Part shown: piece after piece, positions 53,219 through 61,796 of the stretch | Layout: each line of letters starts with the position of its first letter | How positions within the stretch are numbered: the stretch's first letter is position 1 | Source: Rhizobium rhizogenes | GTDB lineage: Bacteria > Pseudomonadota > Alphaproteobacteria > Rhizobiales > Rhizobiaceae | Assembly: GCF_002005205.3 (NCBI RefSeq) | Contig: NZ_CP019702.2 | Location: 2,112,001-2,176,000, forward strand | Reading direction: 5' to 3' | DNA: 64,000 nucleotides | The notes under the pieces: model-generated | What the model was told of the DNA's origin: nothing | The model's database searches: none | The model's input: the letters and a program-made list of their open reading frames with translations, nothing else | Translations under genes and position numbers: made by a program

Positions 53219-54103
53219 TCACTTGTCGGACGAAACGAGACCGCGGACGAACCAGCGTTGCAGGAAGGCCACGACGAGAAGCGGCGGTGTGATGATGATG
53301 AGCGAGCCGGCGAGCGTGACGTTCCAGTCCGGTGTGCCGTCTTCGGCGGGCAACAGCGCCCGCAGCGACATCATCACCGTCTTGTAGGAAGGGTCGGTGA
53401 CCATCAGCAGCGGCCAGAGATACTGGTTCCAGGCATAAACGAACATGATGGTGGTGAGCGCCGCCATGTTGGTGCGTGACAATGGCAGGAGCATTTCCAC
53501 GAAGAAACGTATCGCGCCCGAGCCGTCCATGCGCGCTGCTTCCGCAAGCTCGTCCGGGATGGTCATGAAGAACTGCCGGTAGAGGAAGGTGCCGGTGGCG
53601 GTGGCGACCAGCGGCAGGGTGAGGCCCGCATAGGAGTTGAGAAGGTTCCATTCCACCGTCACCTCGATGCCGAACAGGCCGAGAATGGAGCGGAACGGCT
53701 GGAACAGATCGGCGGCCACCGAATAGGTCGGCACGACGCGCACTTCGAGCGGCAACATCAGGGTGATGAACACCGTCCAGAAGAACAGATGTTTGAGTGG
53801 CGAACGGAAGAAGACGATGGCGAAGGCGGTAAACGCCGAAAGCGCTACCTTGCCGATCGTGACGAGCGTCGCCATGATCATGCTGTTCCACAGCGCGTTG
53901 CCGAGGTTGGCGCGTTTCCAGGCCGTCTCGGCATTGGCGAAAAATTCGCCCTGCGGCATGAAGTTGAACGGTACGCTGTTGACCTGGGTTATCGTCTGGC
54001 TCGCTCCGGCGATGATGACGACGAAGGGGCCGATGAGCAGAAGAAAGCCGGCGACCATCAGGATATAGGTCAGGGCGTCGGCATAGGGGGTGCGCTGGAT
54101 CAT
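53219..54103 (-). CDS. ugpE: Glycerol-3-phosphate ABC importer permease
   Basis: 294 residues with six spans; EAA loop LAEAARMDGSGAIRFFVEMLLPL. The segment FKTVMMSL-like region and PTYSVAADLFQPFRSILG follow UgpE. It starts eight bases after ugpA ends, in the usual ugpBAEC order. It forms the membrane channel together with UgpA. Confidence 0.87.
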   Translation of the reverse strand: MIQRTPYADALTYILMVAGFLLLIGPFVVIIAGASQTITQVNSVPFNFMPQGEFFANAETAWKRANLGNALWNSMIMATLVTIGKVALSAFTAFAIVFFRSPLKHLFFWTVFITLMLPLEVRVVPTYSVAADLFQPFRSILGLFGIEVTVEWNLLNSYAGLTLPLVATATGTFLYRQFFMTIPDELAEAARMDGSGAIRFFVEMLLPLSRTNMAALTTIMFVYAWNQYLWPLLMVTDPSYKTVMMSLRALLPAEDGTPDWNVTLAGSLIIITPPLLVVAFLQRWFVRGLVSSDK

Positions 54104-54110
54104 CGCCGCC

Positions 54111-55001
54111 TCACTTGTAATGGACCTGCCGCTCGACGAAGCGGAACTGGATGAAGGTGAAAACCATGATGAGGCCGATGAGGACGAGGCTCTGCGCCGA
54201 GGCGCCGGAATAGTTCAGCCCCTCGAAGGCTTCGCTGACGATGCGGTAGACCATCACTTCCGTGGCGCGGTTGGGGCCGCCCTCGGTGGTGGTGGCGACG
54301 ATGCCGAACGTGTCCGCCCCGACAAAGCCTTCAGTCATCATGATCACGGTCAGAAAGAACAGTGTGGGCGCGAGCAGCGGCACCTGGATATCGATGGCGC
54401 GGCGAATGGGGCCTGAACCGTCCATGGCGGCTGCTTCCGTCAGCGAGCGCGGCACGGATTGCAGGCCGGCAAACAGGAAGATGAAGGTGTATCCCGCCCA
54501 TTTCCAGATGAAGATGACGATGACGAGGATCAGCGCATGTTCGCCGTATTTGGCCGGGTTCCAGATATCCGGCCACCAGGCGTTGAGGGAGGCGGCAAGG
54601 CCGCGCTCGGGCGACAGGATGAAACGGAAGGCCATGCCGGCGGCAGGACCCGCGATGGCATAGGGCAGGATATAAAGCACCCGGAAGAAACCGGAGCCGG
54701 GCAGGGCGCGGTCGACGCACAGCGCCAGCACGAGGCCGATGAGGATGGTGAAGAACGGGCCGGCAATGGCGAAAACCATGCTGACGAGCACCGATTGCCA
54801 ATAAAGCGGATCGAGGAAGGTCTCCTCGAAATTGGCAAGGCCGACAAATTCCGCGGCGCCGCCAAAGGGCGGTTCGAGCGTGAAGGCCCAGTTGATGACC
54901 GCCGCCACGGGCCAATAGAAGAACAGGAAGATCAGCAGAAGCTGCGGCAGGGCGAACAGCACGGGCAACCACGTGCTTTTGAAGACGGCGCGCTTTTCCA
55001 T
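54111..55001 (-). CDS. ugpA: Glycerol-3-phosphate ABC importer permease
   Basis: 296 residues, six spans, EAA loop LTEAAAMDGSGPIRRAIDIQVPLL; ends QFRFVERQVHY, as UgpA proteins do. It lies 87 bases downstream of ugpB. Partner of UgpE in the inner membrane. Confidence 0.88.
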   Translation of the reverse strand: MEKRAVFKSTWLPVLFALPQLLLIFLFFYWPVAAVINWAFTLEPPFGGAAEFVGLANFEETFLDPLYWQSVLVSMVFAIAGPFFTILIGLVLALCVDRALPGSGFFRVLYILPYAIAGPAAGMAFRFILSPERGLAASLNAWWPDIWNPAKYGEHALILVIVIFIWKWAGYTFIFLFAGLQSVPRSLTEAAAMDGSGPIRRAIDIQVPLLAPTLFFLTVIMMTEGFVGADTFGIVATTTEGGPNRATEVMVYRIVSEAFEGLNYSGASAQSLVLIGLIMVFTFIQFRFVERQVHYK

Positions 55002-55088
55002 GAAAAAACCGGCAATACTGGAGAGATGGGCGAACTTGCCCGCAATGCGCGAGGCGGTGCGGGCAAGTCCTTCGAAGGCGACGCGAGC

Positions 55089-56432
55089 TTAGTTCAGCTT
55101 TGCGCCGGCATAGGTCTTTTCGAAGCGGCGCAGGCCGGCATTGGAGCGCTCGACAGCCTTGTCGAGTTCAGCCTGGACATCGGCATTCTGCATGAAGATG
55201 GCTTCGAGCGAGGTGGCGACTTCCTTGCGGATCTGAGTGAAACCGCCAAGGCGGATACCGCGGGTATATTCCGAAGGCGGCGTGAAGGTCAGGCTTTCGA
55301 TCGCCTTTTCGCGGCCCTTATAGGGAGCCTTGTCATAGAAGCCATTGGCTTTCATGGCGTCGAAGCCGGTCTTGGTGACCGGGATGTAACCGGTGACCGT
55401 CGACCACCACTGAACCATCTCCGGCTGGGCGATGAAGTTCAGGAATGCGGCTGCACCCTTGTATTCGGCATCCGGACGACCGGCCATGACCCACAGGGAC
55501 GCGCCGCCGACCAGCGAATTGTGGCGCTCGGTGCCCTTCCAGACCGGCAGCATGGCGACATCCCACTTCACGCCTTCCGGCATGGTCTTGGCGACGGTGC
55601 CGTGATTGGCGATCGAGGTCATGAACATCTGGCAGGTCTGTGAGGTGAAGGCGGGCAGGATGTCCATGCCGAGCTGCTTGGTCTTGACGACGAACAGCTT
55701 CTCGTCCTGCATCTTCTTGAAGAATTTCACGTGATCGACGAATTTCGTCTTGTTGATCGTCAGTTCGGCGTCGAGGCCCTGGTAACCGTTGCCCTTGGTG
55801 GCGATCGGCTGGTTGTGGATGGCGGAGAACTGCTCCATCAGCATCCAGGTGTCGAAGTTGAAAGCCAGCGGGCATTCAAAGCCGGCGGCCTTGAGCTTCG
55901 TCGCGGCTTCCTGAACCTCTTCCCAGGTGTCCGGCTTGAAGGTGATGCCGGCCTTCTCGAAAGCGTCGACATTATAATAGAACATCGCGGTGGAGGAGTT
56001 ATAGGGGAAGGAGTTCAGCTCGCCCGAAGCGGTGGCATAATAATTGGCGATGCCGGGGAAATAATTGTCCCAGTCGATCTTGTAGCCGTTGTCGGCCATC
56101 AGCTTCTTGGCGGGAACGAAAGCCTTGGACAGCATCATGTCCAGCGTGCCGGCATCATAGATCTGGGTGATGGCGGGCTGCTTCTTGGCGCGGTAGGCGG
56201 CAATGGTGTTCTGCAGCGTGGCGTCGTAATCGTTCTGCGAGGTGCAGACGATCTCGAATTCGGCCTGCGATTCATTGAACTTCTTGCAGGTATCCTGAAC
56301 GCGGTCGCCAAGGTCGCCGGAAAGGCCGTACCAGAATTCGAACTTGGTCTTTTCTGCGTGGGCGGCTGTTGCGCCGAGAGCGGCGGCAATGGCGACGCCG
56401 GCCGCGAAAGAAGTCAGAGCGGAAGATTTCAT
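55089..56432 (-). CDS. ugpB: Glycerol-3-phosphate-binding periplasmic protein
   Basis: 447 residues with a Sec signal peptide cleaved near AHAEK. It follows E. coli UgpB in many places: FWYGLSGDLGDRVQ near the start, PYNSSTAMFYYNVDAFEKAG, LVGGASLWVMAG, TGYIPVTKTGFDAMKANGFY and the terminal ERSNAGLRRFEKTY. It is the first gene of ugpBAEC. In many bacteria this operon is induced by phosphate starvation, but I could not see a clear Pho box in the 260 bases upstream. Confidence 0.94.
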   Translation of the reverse strand: MKSSALTSFAAGVAIAAALGATAAHAEKTKFEFWYGLSGDLGDRVQDTCKKFNESQAEFEIVCTSQNDYDATLQNTIAAYRAKKQPAITQIYDAGTLDMMLSKAFVPAKKLMADNGYKIDWDNYFPGIANYYATASGELNSFPYNSSTAMFYYNVDAFEKAGITFKPDTWEEVQEAATKLKAAGFECPLAFNFDTWMLMEQFSAIHNQPIATKGNGYQGLDAELTINKTKFVDHVKFFKKMQDEKLFVVKTKQLGMDILPAFTSQTCQMFMTSIANHGTVAKTMPEGVKWDVAMLPVWKGTERHNSLVGGASLWVMAGRPDAEYKGAAAFLNFIAQPEMVQWWSTVTGYIPVTKTGFDAMKANGFYDKAPYKGREKAIESLTFTPPSEYTRGIRLGGFTQIRKEVATSLEAIFMQNADVQAELDKAVERSNAGLRRFEKTYAGAKLN

Positions 56433-56692
56433 GAGTTGAGCCCCGTTGATGGAATGATGGCCTGACCGGCAGGGACGTCATATCCTCAGCACGAAGCCAC
56501 GGGCTCTGCTAACAGCCGTCTTTGACGGATGGCTTACACTTTGTTGAACGTTTTATGATGACTGGCCGCGCAGGACGATCTGCGCGGCAAAGCGAAAGGC
56601 AGAATGGCTACGAACCGGAATTTCCCGTTATCTTTCAGGTTATTACGGGATCACAACCGTTTCTCTACTTGCTGCTGAACAGCCTATCCGCA

Positions 56693-57166
56693 TCAACCCC
56701 GACGTGCTGCCTCGATGGTGGCGACGTCGATCTTCTTCATGTCCATCATCGCGTCGAAGGCGCGTTTGGCCTCCGCGCCGCCGGCCGCCATGGCATCCAT
56801 CAGCACGCGCGGGGTGATCTGCCAGGAGACACCCCACTTGTCCTTGCACCAGCCGCAGGCGCTTTCCTCTCCGCCATTGCCGACGATGGCGTTCCAGTAG
56901 CGGTCGGTTTCTTCCTGGTCTTCGGTCGATATCTGGAACGAGAAAGCCTCGGTCTGCTTGAAGACCGGGCCGCCATTGAGGCCGATGCACGACACACCGG
57001 CAACGGTGAACTGCACCGTCAGCACATCGCCCTTCTTGCCAGAGGGATAGTCGCTCGGCGCGTGGTGAACCGCGGTCACGGCGCTGTCGGGAAAGGTCTC
57101 GGCGTAGAATCTGGCGGCGGCCTCGGCGTCCTTGTCGTACCAGATACAGATCGTGTTCTTTTTCAT
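56693..57166 (-). CDS. VOC-family protein, PhnB/3-demethylubiquinone methyltransferase-like
   Basis: 157 residues, two beta-alpha-beta-beta-beta units of the vicinal-oxygen-chelate fold. CIWYDKDAEAAARFYAETFPDS at the start, FTVAGVSCIGLNGGP in the middle and GWCKDKWGVSWQITPRVL near the end are the blocks of the PhnB-like group. The start at 57166 has GGAGGAGCACGCAG; the longer frame to 57250 does not. Members of this group are abundant and mostly of unknown activity. Monocistronic. Confidence 0.83.
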   Translation of the reverse strand: MKKNTICIWYDKDAEAAARFYAETFPDSAVTAVHHAPSDYPSGKKGDVLTVQFTVAGVSCIGLNGGPVFKQTEAFSFQISTEDQEETDRYWNAIVGNGGEESACGWCKDKWGVSWQITPRVLMDAMAAGGAEAKRAFDAMMDMKKIDVATIEAARRG

Positions 57167-57326
57167 CTGCGTGCTCCTCCACGTTGGAACTGATTTTCGT
57201 ATTGCCCCCGAAAGGGCAAGAAAATTCGCCAGCCACGGCCGGCCCCCCATCCGGCATAAAATGCCTGCGGGGGATGAATGTTCCGAAAAAGCCGAAGAGC
57301 CGCGGTCGGCCCCGGCCAGACGGTCG

Positions 57327-57917
57327 CTACAGCCAGCGCCTCACCCTGCGCCGATAGGCGTCATATTCCGGGCCAAGCTCTTTCGTCAGCACCCGTTCTT
57401 CAATAGTCACCTGCAGCGACACCGCGATGACAAGGGCGATGGCGACGGCTAGCTGCAGAACCGATGGAAACACCAGCACCAGCCCGACAAACAGCACGAT
57501 CTGGCCGACAAAGACCGGATTTCTGGAGAGGCCGAAAGGACCGCTATCCACGATCGTGCCGAGATGGCCCTCGGCCGCCCCGATGCGCCATGACCTGCCC
57601 ATATGGTTCTGCGCATAAAGTGCGATCAGGCCGCCCGCCAGCACCATCACCATGCCGCCGATACGGATTGTCGCGCCGGGATTGCCGCGGCTCAGAAGCC
57701 AGACCGTCCCCTGCGGCTCCAGCCACAGGGTAACGAGAGGCAGAAGAGCGCCGAGCAGAAAGGCAAGGCGAAAGAGCGTGGCGGGCAGGGTTTGCCGCTC
57801 GCGGCCTTTTGCGAAAAGCCAGATCGGCTCTCCCGTCTTTCTTGCCAGCCGCGTCGTCAGAAACAGAAATCCGGCAATATAGGCCCACACGGCAAGCGCG
57901 GTCGCGGCATCAATCAT
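57327..57917 (-). CDS. Isoprenylcysteine-methyltransferase-like membrane protein
   Basis: 196 residues, about five spans. The C-terminal block GPFGLSRNPVFVGQIVLFVGLVLVF and EERVLTKELGPEYDAYRRRVRRWL is that of the ICMT/PEMT-like membrane methyltransferases, which bind S-adenosylmethionine at the end of the last helices. GGGAGGAACC precedes the start. Bacterial members have no agreed substrate; lipids or small thiols are possible. Confidence 0.78.
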   Translation of the reverse strand: MIDAATALAVWAYIAGFLFLTTRLARKTGEPIWLFAKGRERQTLPATLFRLAFLLGALLPLVTLWLEPQGTVWLLSRGNPGATIRIGGMVMVLAGGLIALYAQNHMGRSWRIGAAEGHLGTIVDSGPFGLSRNPVFVGQIVLFVGLVLVFPSVLQLAVAIALVIAVSLQVTIEERVLTKELGPEYDAYRRRVRRWL

Positions 57918-58216
57918 GGTTCCTCCCGAAGATAATGACAGGCCGGATCGTCTCGACGAAGGACAGCCCTATCCGATTCGTCCGGCGCCTGAAGTATAAA
58001 CAGCAATAATGCGTGATTGTTACGCTGCGTCTTCGCGCTTTATGCCGGATGGATAAAACTGCGGAAAGAAATGCAATACGGTTTGACGCTGGAATTTGTC
58101 TGTCGAACAAGTTTGAGAATGTCAACTTTGTCATTAAATATTGTTTAACGATGTAATCGTAATATTATTGAATGATTTTCAACAGAAATCAATTATATGT
58201 CATCGGAGAATTGCTC
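57918..58216. other. 299-base intergenic region, AT-rich at its right end
   Basis: Contains the divergent control regions of the membrane methyltransferase-like gene and the chemoreceptor. From about 58080 the sequence becomes clearly richer in A and T (for example AATATTATTG), unlike the rest of the window. No hairpin or open frame with a ribosome site was recognised. Confidence 0.5.
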
Positions 58217-60001
58217 GTGAGTTTCATTGATCGTGGTGCCAATGCTTTTGCGGTTCTTGCCGCGCTTTCCAAGTCGCAAGCCATCATAGAATTTGACCTT
58301 TCGGGGAAAATTCTCACCGCCAACGAGAATTTCTGTCGCGCACTCGGTTATGAGCTTTCGGAAATCGTCGGCAGGCATCACAGCATGTTCGTTGAACCTG
58401 CTGTTGTGTCTTCGCAGGATTACAAGGCCTTCTGGGCAAAGCTTTCGGCCGGTCAGTTCGACCAGCAGCAATACAAGCGCATCGGCAAGGGCGGCAGGGA
58501 AGTCTGGATCGAGGCTTCCTATAATCCGGTATTTCGCCGTGGCAAGCCGGTAAAGGTCATCAAGATCGCCACCGATATCACCGGGCGCAAGCTGAAGGCG
58601 GCGGAAGATGCGGGCAAGATCGACGCCCTCTCGCGGGCGCAGGCCATCATTGAATTTTCTCCCAATGGCGAGGTCCTGACGGCCAACGAGAATTTTCTGG
58701 CGGCGCTGGGTTATTCGCTGGCGGAAGTGCAGGGCAGGCACCATTCGATGTTCTGCGAACCGGCCTATACGCAGTCCGTGCAATACAGGCAGTTCTGGGA
58801 AAGGCTCGCCGGCGGCGATCTCGTGGCAGATGAATTCATGCGTCTGGGCAAGGGCGGCCGCAAGGTCTTCATCCAGGCCTCCTACAATCCGATCTTCGAT
58901 CTCAACGGCAGGGTGTTCAAGGTCGTCAAATTCGCGACAGATGTGACCGGCCGTGTCGAGAATGTCGAGAAGCTCGCGCAATGCCTCACCGATCTCGCCG
59001 AGGGTGATCTGTCGCAGAGCATCGACAAGCCATTCATCCCCTCGCTTGAGAGATTGCGGACGGATTTCAACGCGGCCTCGGAAAAGCTGAAGAGAGCGAT
59101 GACGCTGGTCTCGGAAAATGCCGGCGCGATTTCCTCCGGCTCGAACGAGATACGCTCCGCTGCCGATGATCTCGCCAAACGCACGGAACAGCAGGCCTCC
59201 TCGATCGAGGAGACGGCCGCCGCGCTGGAGGAAATCACCACGGCCGTCAACGATTCCAGCCGCCGTGCGGAAGAGGCCGGCAAGATCGTCGCCCGGGCCC
59301 GCGACCATGCCGAACATTCGGGTCAGGTGGTGCGCGATGCGATTGGCGCCATGGACCAGATCGAAAAATCATCGCGGGAAATTTCCAACATCATCGGCGT
59401 GATCGACGAGATCGCCTTCCAGACCAACCTCCTGGCGCTGAATGCCGGCGTGGAAGCGGCGCGGGCCGGCGAGGCGGGCAAGGGCTTTGCCGTCGTGGCG
59501 CAGGAAGTGCGCGAACTGGCGCAGCGCTCGGCAACGGCAGCGAAGGAAATCAAGAGCCTCATCAATGCCTCTGGGTCGCAGGTGGAAAACGGCGTCGGTT
59601 TGGTCACCAGGGCGGGATCGGCCCTGCAGGAAATCGCGGAGCAGGTGCGAGATATCAACACCAATGTCGTGGCGATCGTCGAAGCCGCGCGCGAACAGTC
59701 CACGGCGCTTGCGGAAATCAATCAGGCGGTCAATACCGTCGATCAGGGCACGCAGCAGAATGCTGCGATGGTGGAGGAGCAGACCGCCGCCAGCCACAGC
59801 CTTGCCCGGGAAGCCACCGCCCTGTTCGAGCTTCTGGGGCAATTCAGGTTCGATGAGGCGCCGCGTTCGGCTTCGTCTTCGCGAAGCGTCCCGGAGGCGC
59901 GGCCGGCACCGGTCCATCCGCGCCGTCCGGTATCCCGCCCCGTCGCGTCGCGTGGATCCGCCGCGCTGGCGGTCAATCATGACGAGTGGCAGGAATTCTA
60001 G
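58217..60001 (+). CDS. Soluble methyl-accepting chemotaxis protein with two PAS domains
   Basis: 594 residues from a GTG with GGAGA eight bases upstream (an ATG at 58172 is in frame without one). Two similar PAS domains (about 10-125 and 130-250, each with TANENF..ALGY and GRHHSMF) are followed by a short HAMP-like linker and the MCP signalling hairpin, whose tip ([21 protein letters not shown]) is near residue 400. No membrane span exists, so it is cytoplasmic. It ends in EWQEF, an xWxxF pentapeptide expected to tether the CheR methyltransferase. The double PAS with HH resembles receptors that bind haem or another cofactor. A terminator follows. Confidence 0.92.
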   Translation: MSFIDRGANAFAVLAALSKSQAIIEFDLSGKILTANENFCRALGYELSEIVGRHHSMFVEPAVVSSQDYKAFWAKLSAGQFDQQQYKRIGKGGREVWIEASYNPVFRRGKPVKVIKIATDITGRKLKAAEDAGKIDALSRAQAIIEFSPNGEVLTANENFLAALGYSLAEVQGRHHSMFCEPAYTQSVQYRQFWERLAGGDLVADEFMRLGKGGRKVFIQASYNPIFDLNGRVFKVVKFATDVTGRVENVEKLAQCLTDLAEGDLSQSIDKPFIPSLERLRTDFNAASEKLKRAMTLVSENAGAISSGSNEIRSAADDLAKRTEQQASSIEETAAALEEITTAVNDSSRRAEEAGKIVARARDHAEHSGQVVRDAIGAMDQIEKSSREISNIIGVIDEIAFQTNLLALNAGVEAARAGEAGKGFAVVAQEVRELAQRSATAAKEIKSLINASGSQVENGVGLVTRAGSALQEIAEQVRDINTNVVAIVEAAREQSTALAEINQAVNTVDQGTQQNAAMVEEQTAASHSLAREATALFELLGQFRFDEAPRSASSSRSVPEARPAPVHPRRPVSRPVASRGSAALAVNHDEWQEF

Positions 60002-60035
60002 AAGATTTCCTGTTAAAGCGGGTAAACCAGAGCTT

Positions 60036-60068
60036 CCAGCCAGTCCGGCAGCCGGGCTGGCTGGTTTT
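60036..60068 (+). terminator. Intrinsic terminator of the chemoreceptor gene
   Basis: Thirteen-bp stem with one wobble pair (60036-60048 with 60052-60064), 3-base loop and TTTT, 35 bases after the stop codon. Confidence 0.88.
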
Positions 60069-60146
60069 CTGTGACGAGCCCTACAATCGGTGCGGACGTC
60101 CGTTGATGGCGCCTGAAACAGAAACTTCCATTGAACAAGACCAAAG

Positions 60147-61133
60147 GTGCGGGCATATTTTCGCAATTGCCCGATAATCGGTGCTTCGCGTCAGGAATTT
60201 GCGGGGGTCGTTCGCTTGGCAGGGATATGGACAGGCCGTGTCGCTCTTGCCTTCTGCCTGCTGGCGACAGCCGGCGGCGGCGCTCGGGCCGGGGAGCCGG
60301 CGGAGGCGAAAAACGCCTGTGCCTACAGCCATGCCATTGCGCCGGAACTGTGCATTCGGGCGGGCAGCTACAATAATGACCTGTGCCACGCGATCGAGGT
60401 TCTGGCCGCCCGCCATTCCGTTCCGCCGGATTATTTCGCCCGGCTCATCTGGCGCGAAAGCCTGTTCCGGGCCGATGCGGTCAGTCCGAAGGGTGCCGAA
60501 GGCATCGCCCAGTTCATGCCCGGAACGGCAAGGTTGCGTGGTCTCGAAGACAGCTTCAACATCATTGCCGCCCTTGAGGCATCGTCGCGTTATCTTTCCG
60601 AGCTGAATGCCCGGTTCGGTAATTTCGGCCTTGCCGCCGCAGCCTATAATGCCGGCGAGGCGGGCTTGCGGACATTCATCGCCACCGGCCGCCTGCCTAT
60701 GGAAACCCGCGATTACGTGTTTGCCATCACCGGATATCCCGTTGAAAACTGGAAGGACAATCCGCCGGAAAAGGCCGCCCCGGCGCTGGATGACAGCCGG
60801 TCCTTCATCGATGCCTGTCTGCGTCTGGCAGACACCCGCACCATGAACGATCCCGTCCTCGTCTCCTCGGCCGACTGGGCACCCTGGGGTGTGCAGCTTG
60901 CCGCGCATTACAATCCGACGGTGGCGAACCGGCTGTTTACCCGCGCGATCGGCGGATTGTCGAAGCCGCTCAATGCGGAGCGGGCGCTCATCATCAGGCA
61001 AAGAGGCGGGAATTTCGGTTCACGCCCGCGTTATGCCGCCCGCATCGGCCGCGAGACCCGCGCCGAAGCCAACCGGCTTTGCGGGGAGATCCGGCAGGCG
61101 GGCGTGCCGTGCACGGTGTTCCGCAACAGGTAG
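60147..61133 (+). CDS. Lytic transglycosylase with SPOR-like tail
   Basis: 328 residues. A signal segment (about 27-48) precedes an SLT domain with catalytic Glu104 in IWRESLFR, the AEGIAQFMPGTA motif and AAAYNAGEAGL. The last 40 residues (RYAARIGRETRAEANRLCGEIRQAGVPCTVFRN) resemble a SPOR peptidoglycan-binding repeat. It cleaves murein glycan strands, for remodelling or insertion of envelope machines. The GTG at 60147 gives a long leader; a TTG at 60216 would place the signal peptide at the usual distance, so the start is uncertain. Confidence 0.85.
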   Translation: MRAYFRNCPIIGASRQEFAGVVRLAGIWTGRVALAFCLLATAGGGARAGEPAEAKNACAYSHAIAPELCIRAGSYNNDLCHAIEVLAARHSVPPDYFARLIWRESLFRADAVSPKGAEGIAQFMPGTARLRGLEDSFNIIAALEASSRYLSELNARFGNFGLAAAAYNAGEAGLRTFIATGRLPMETRDYVFAITGYPVENWKDNPPEKAAPALDDSRSFIDACLRLADTRTMNDPVLVSSADWAPWGVQLAAHYNPTVANRLFTRAIGGLSKPLNAERALIIRQRGGNFGSRPRYAARIGRETRAEANRLCGEIRQAGVPCTVFRNR

Positions 61134-61307
61134 CGGAGTGCCAATGTCCGGCGTGGACCACCATCGCCCCGTGCAAGCCGATCATAACAAGTTGATCGGC
61201 ATTTCGTTCGCCGCTTCTTTCGGCGCAAAACGATCATGCCTAGATTTGCGCTTTCGTGACGGTCGCAACGCCTGTGGCCGGCAATCTTTATGAGGGGATG
61301 ACGTGGC

Positions 61308-61721
61308 ATGAAATGGGTTGAAACTGGGTGTCTGGCTGCCGTGCTTGGCATTGTTGCGGCGTGCACCAGCGCTGGGGAAACCGAGATTTCCCGCACGGTC
61401 GCCGGCTTTGTGGGCCAGCCCCGTGATGCCGCCATCGCAAGGCTCGGCCGCCCCAACAAGGTCATCATCGAAAACGGTGCGACCGAATCCTACTGGCTGA
61501 AGGTCGATGTGGAGACTTATGCCGGCCTCAGCAACCGGCGCGAATACAAGACGGTGAACGGCGAGACCCGCATGACGGAAACGGAGGGCATGAAAATCAA
61601 GGAGCATCGCCGCGATTGCATCATCAAGATCACCGCGGATACCGGCTCCATCATCAGGACGAGCGAGATCATCGGCAATCCCGCGAGTTGCGAAACTATT
61701 CTCAGTCGTCCGGCTTCGTGA
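61308..61721 (+). CDS. Small lipoprotein of unknown function
   Basis: 137 residues. A short signal ends in GIVAAC, a lipobox that would place a lipid on Cys19. The mature domain (GFVGQPRDAAIARLGRPNKV, SYWLKVD) recalls small BamE/SmpA-like outer-membrane lipoproteins, in which GxxxxxAIxxLGxP is a recurring opening. GAGGGGATGACG stands upstream of the ATG. No operon partner; the neighbour on the right is convergent. Confidence 0.68.
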   Translation: MKWVETGCLAAVLGIVAACTSAGETEISRTVAGFVGQPRDAAIARLGRPNKVIIENGATESYWLKVDVETYAGLSNRREYKTVNGETRMTETEGMKIKEHRRDCIIKITADTGSIIRTSEIIGNPASCETILSRPAS

Positions 61722-61796
61722 GCGACCTTATGCGCCTGTGGGACACGAGCCGCGCACCCGGCAGGCGCACGGCTCGAAAGATTGCGGAGATTGTCC

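Noticed and set aside
56433..56692. Pho box upstream of ugpB
   Set aside because: Looked for paired CTGTCAT-like repeats on the minus strand and found no convincing pair, so phosphate control is not claimed.
58080..58216. AT-rich stretch as a sign of horizontally acquired DNA or an origin
   Set aside because: It is only about 130 bases, next to a normal chemoreceptor gene with typical codon use, and shows no iterated sites; a promoter region is the simpler reading.
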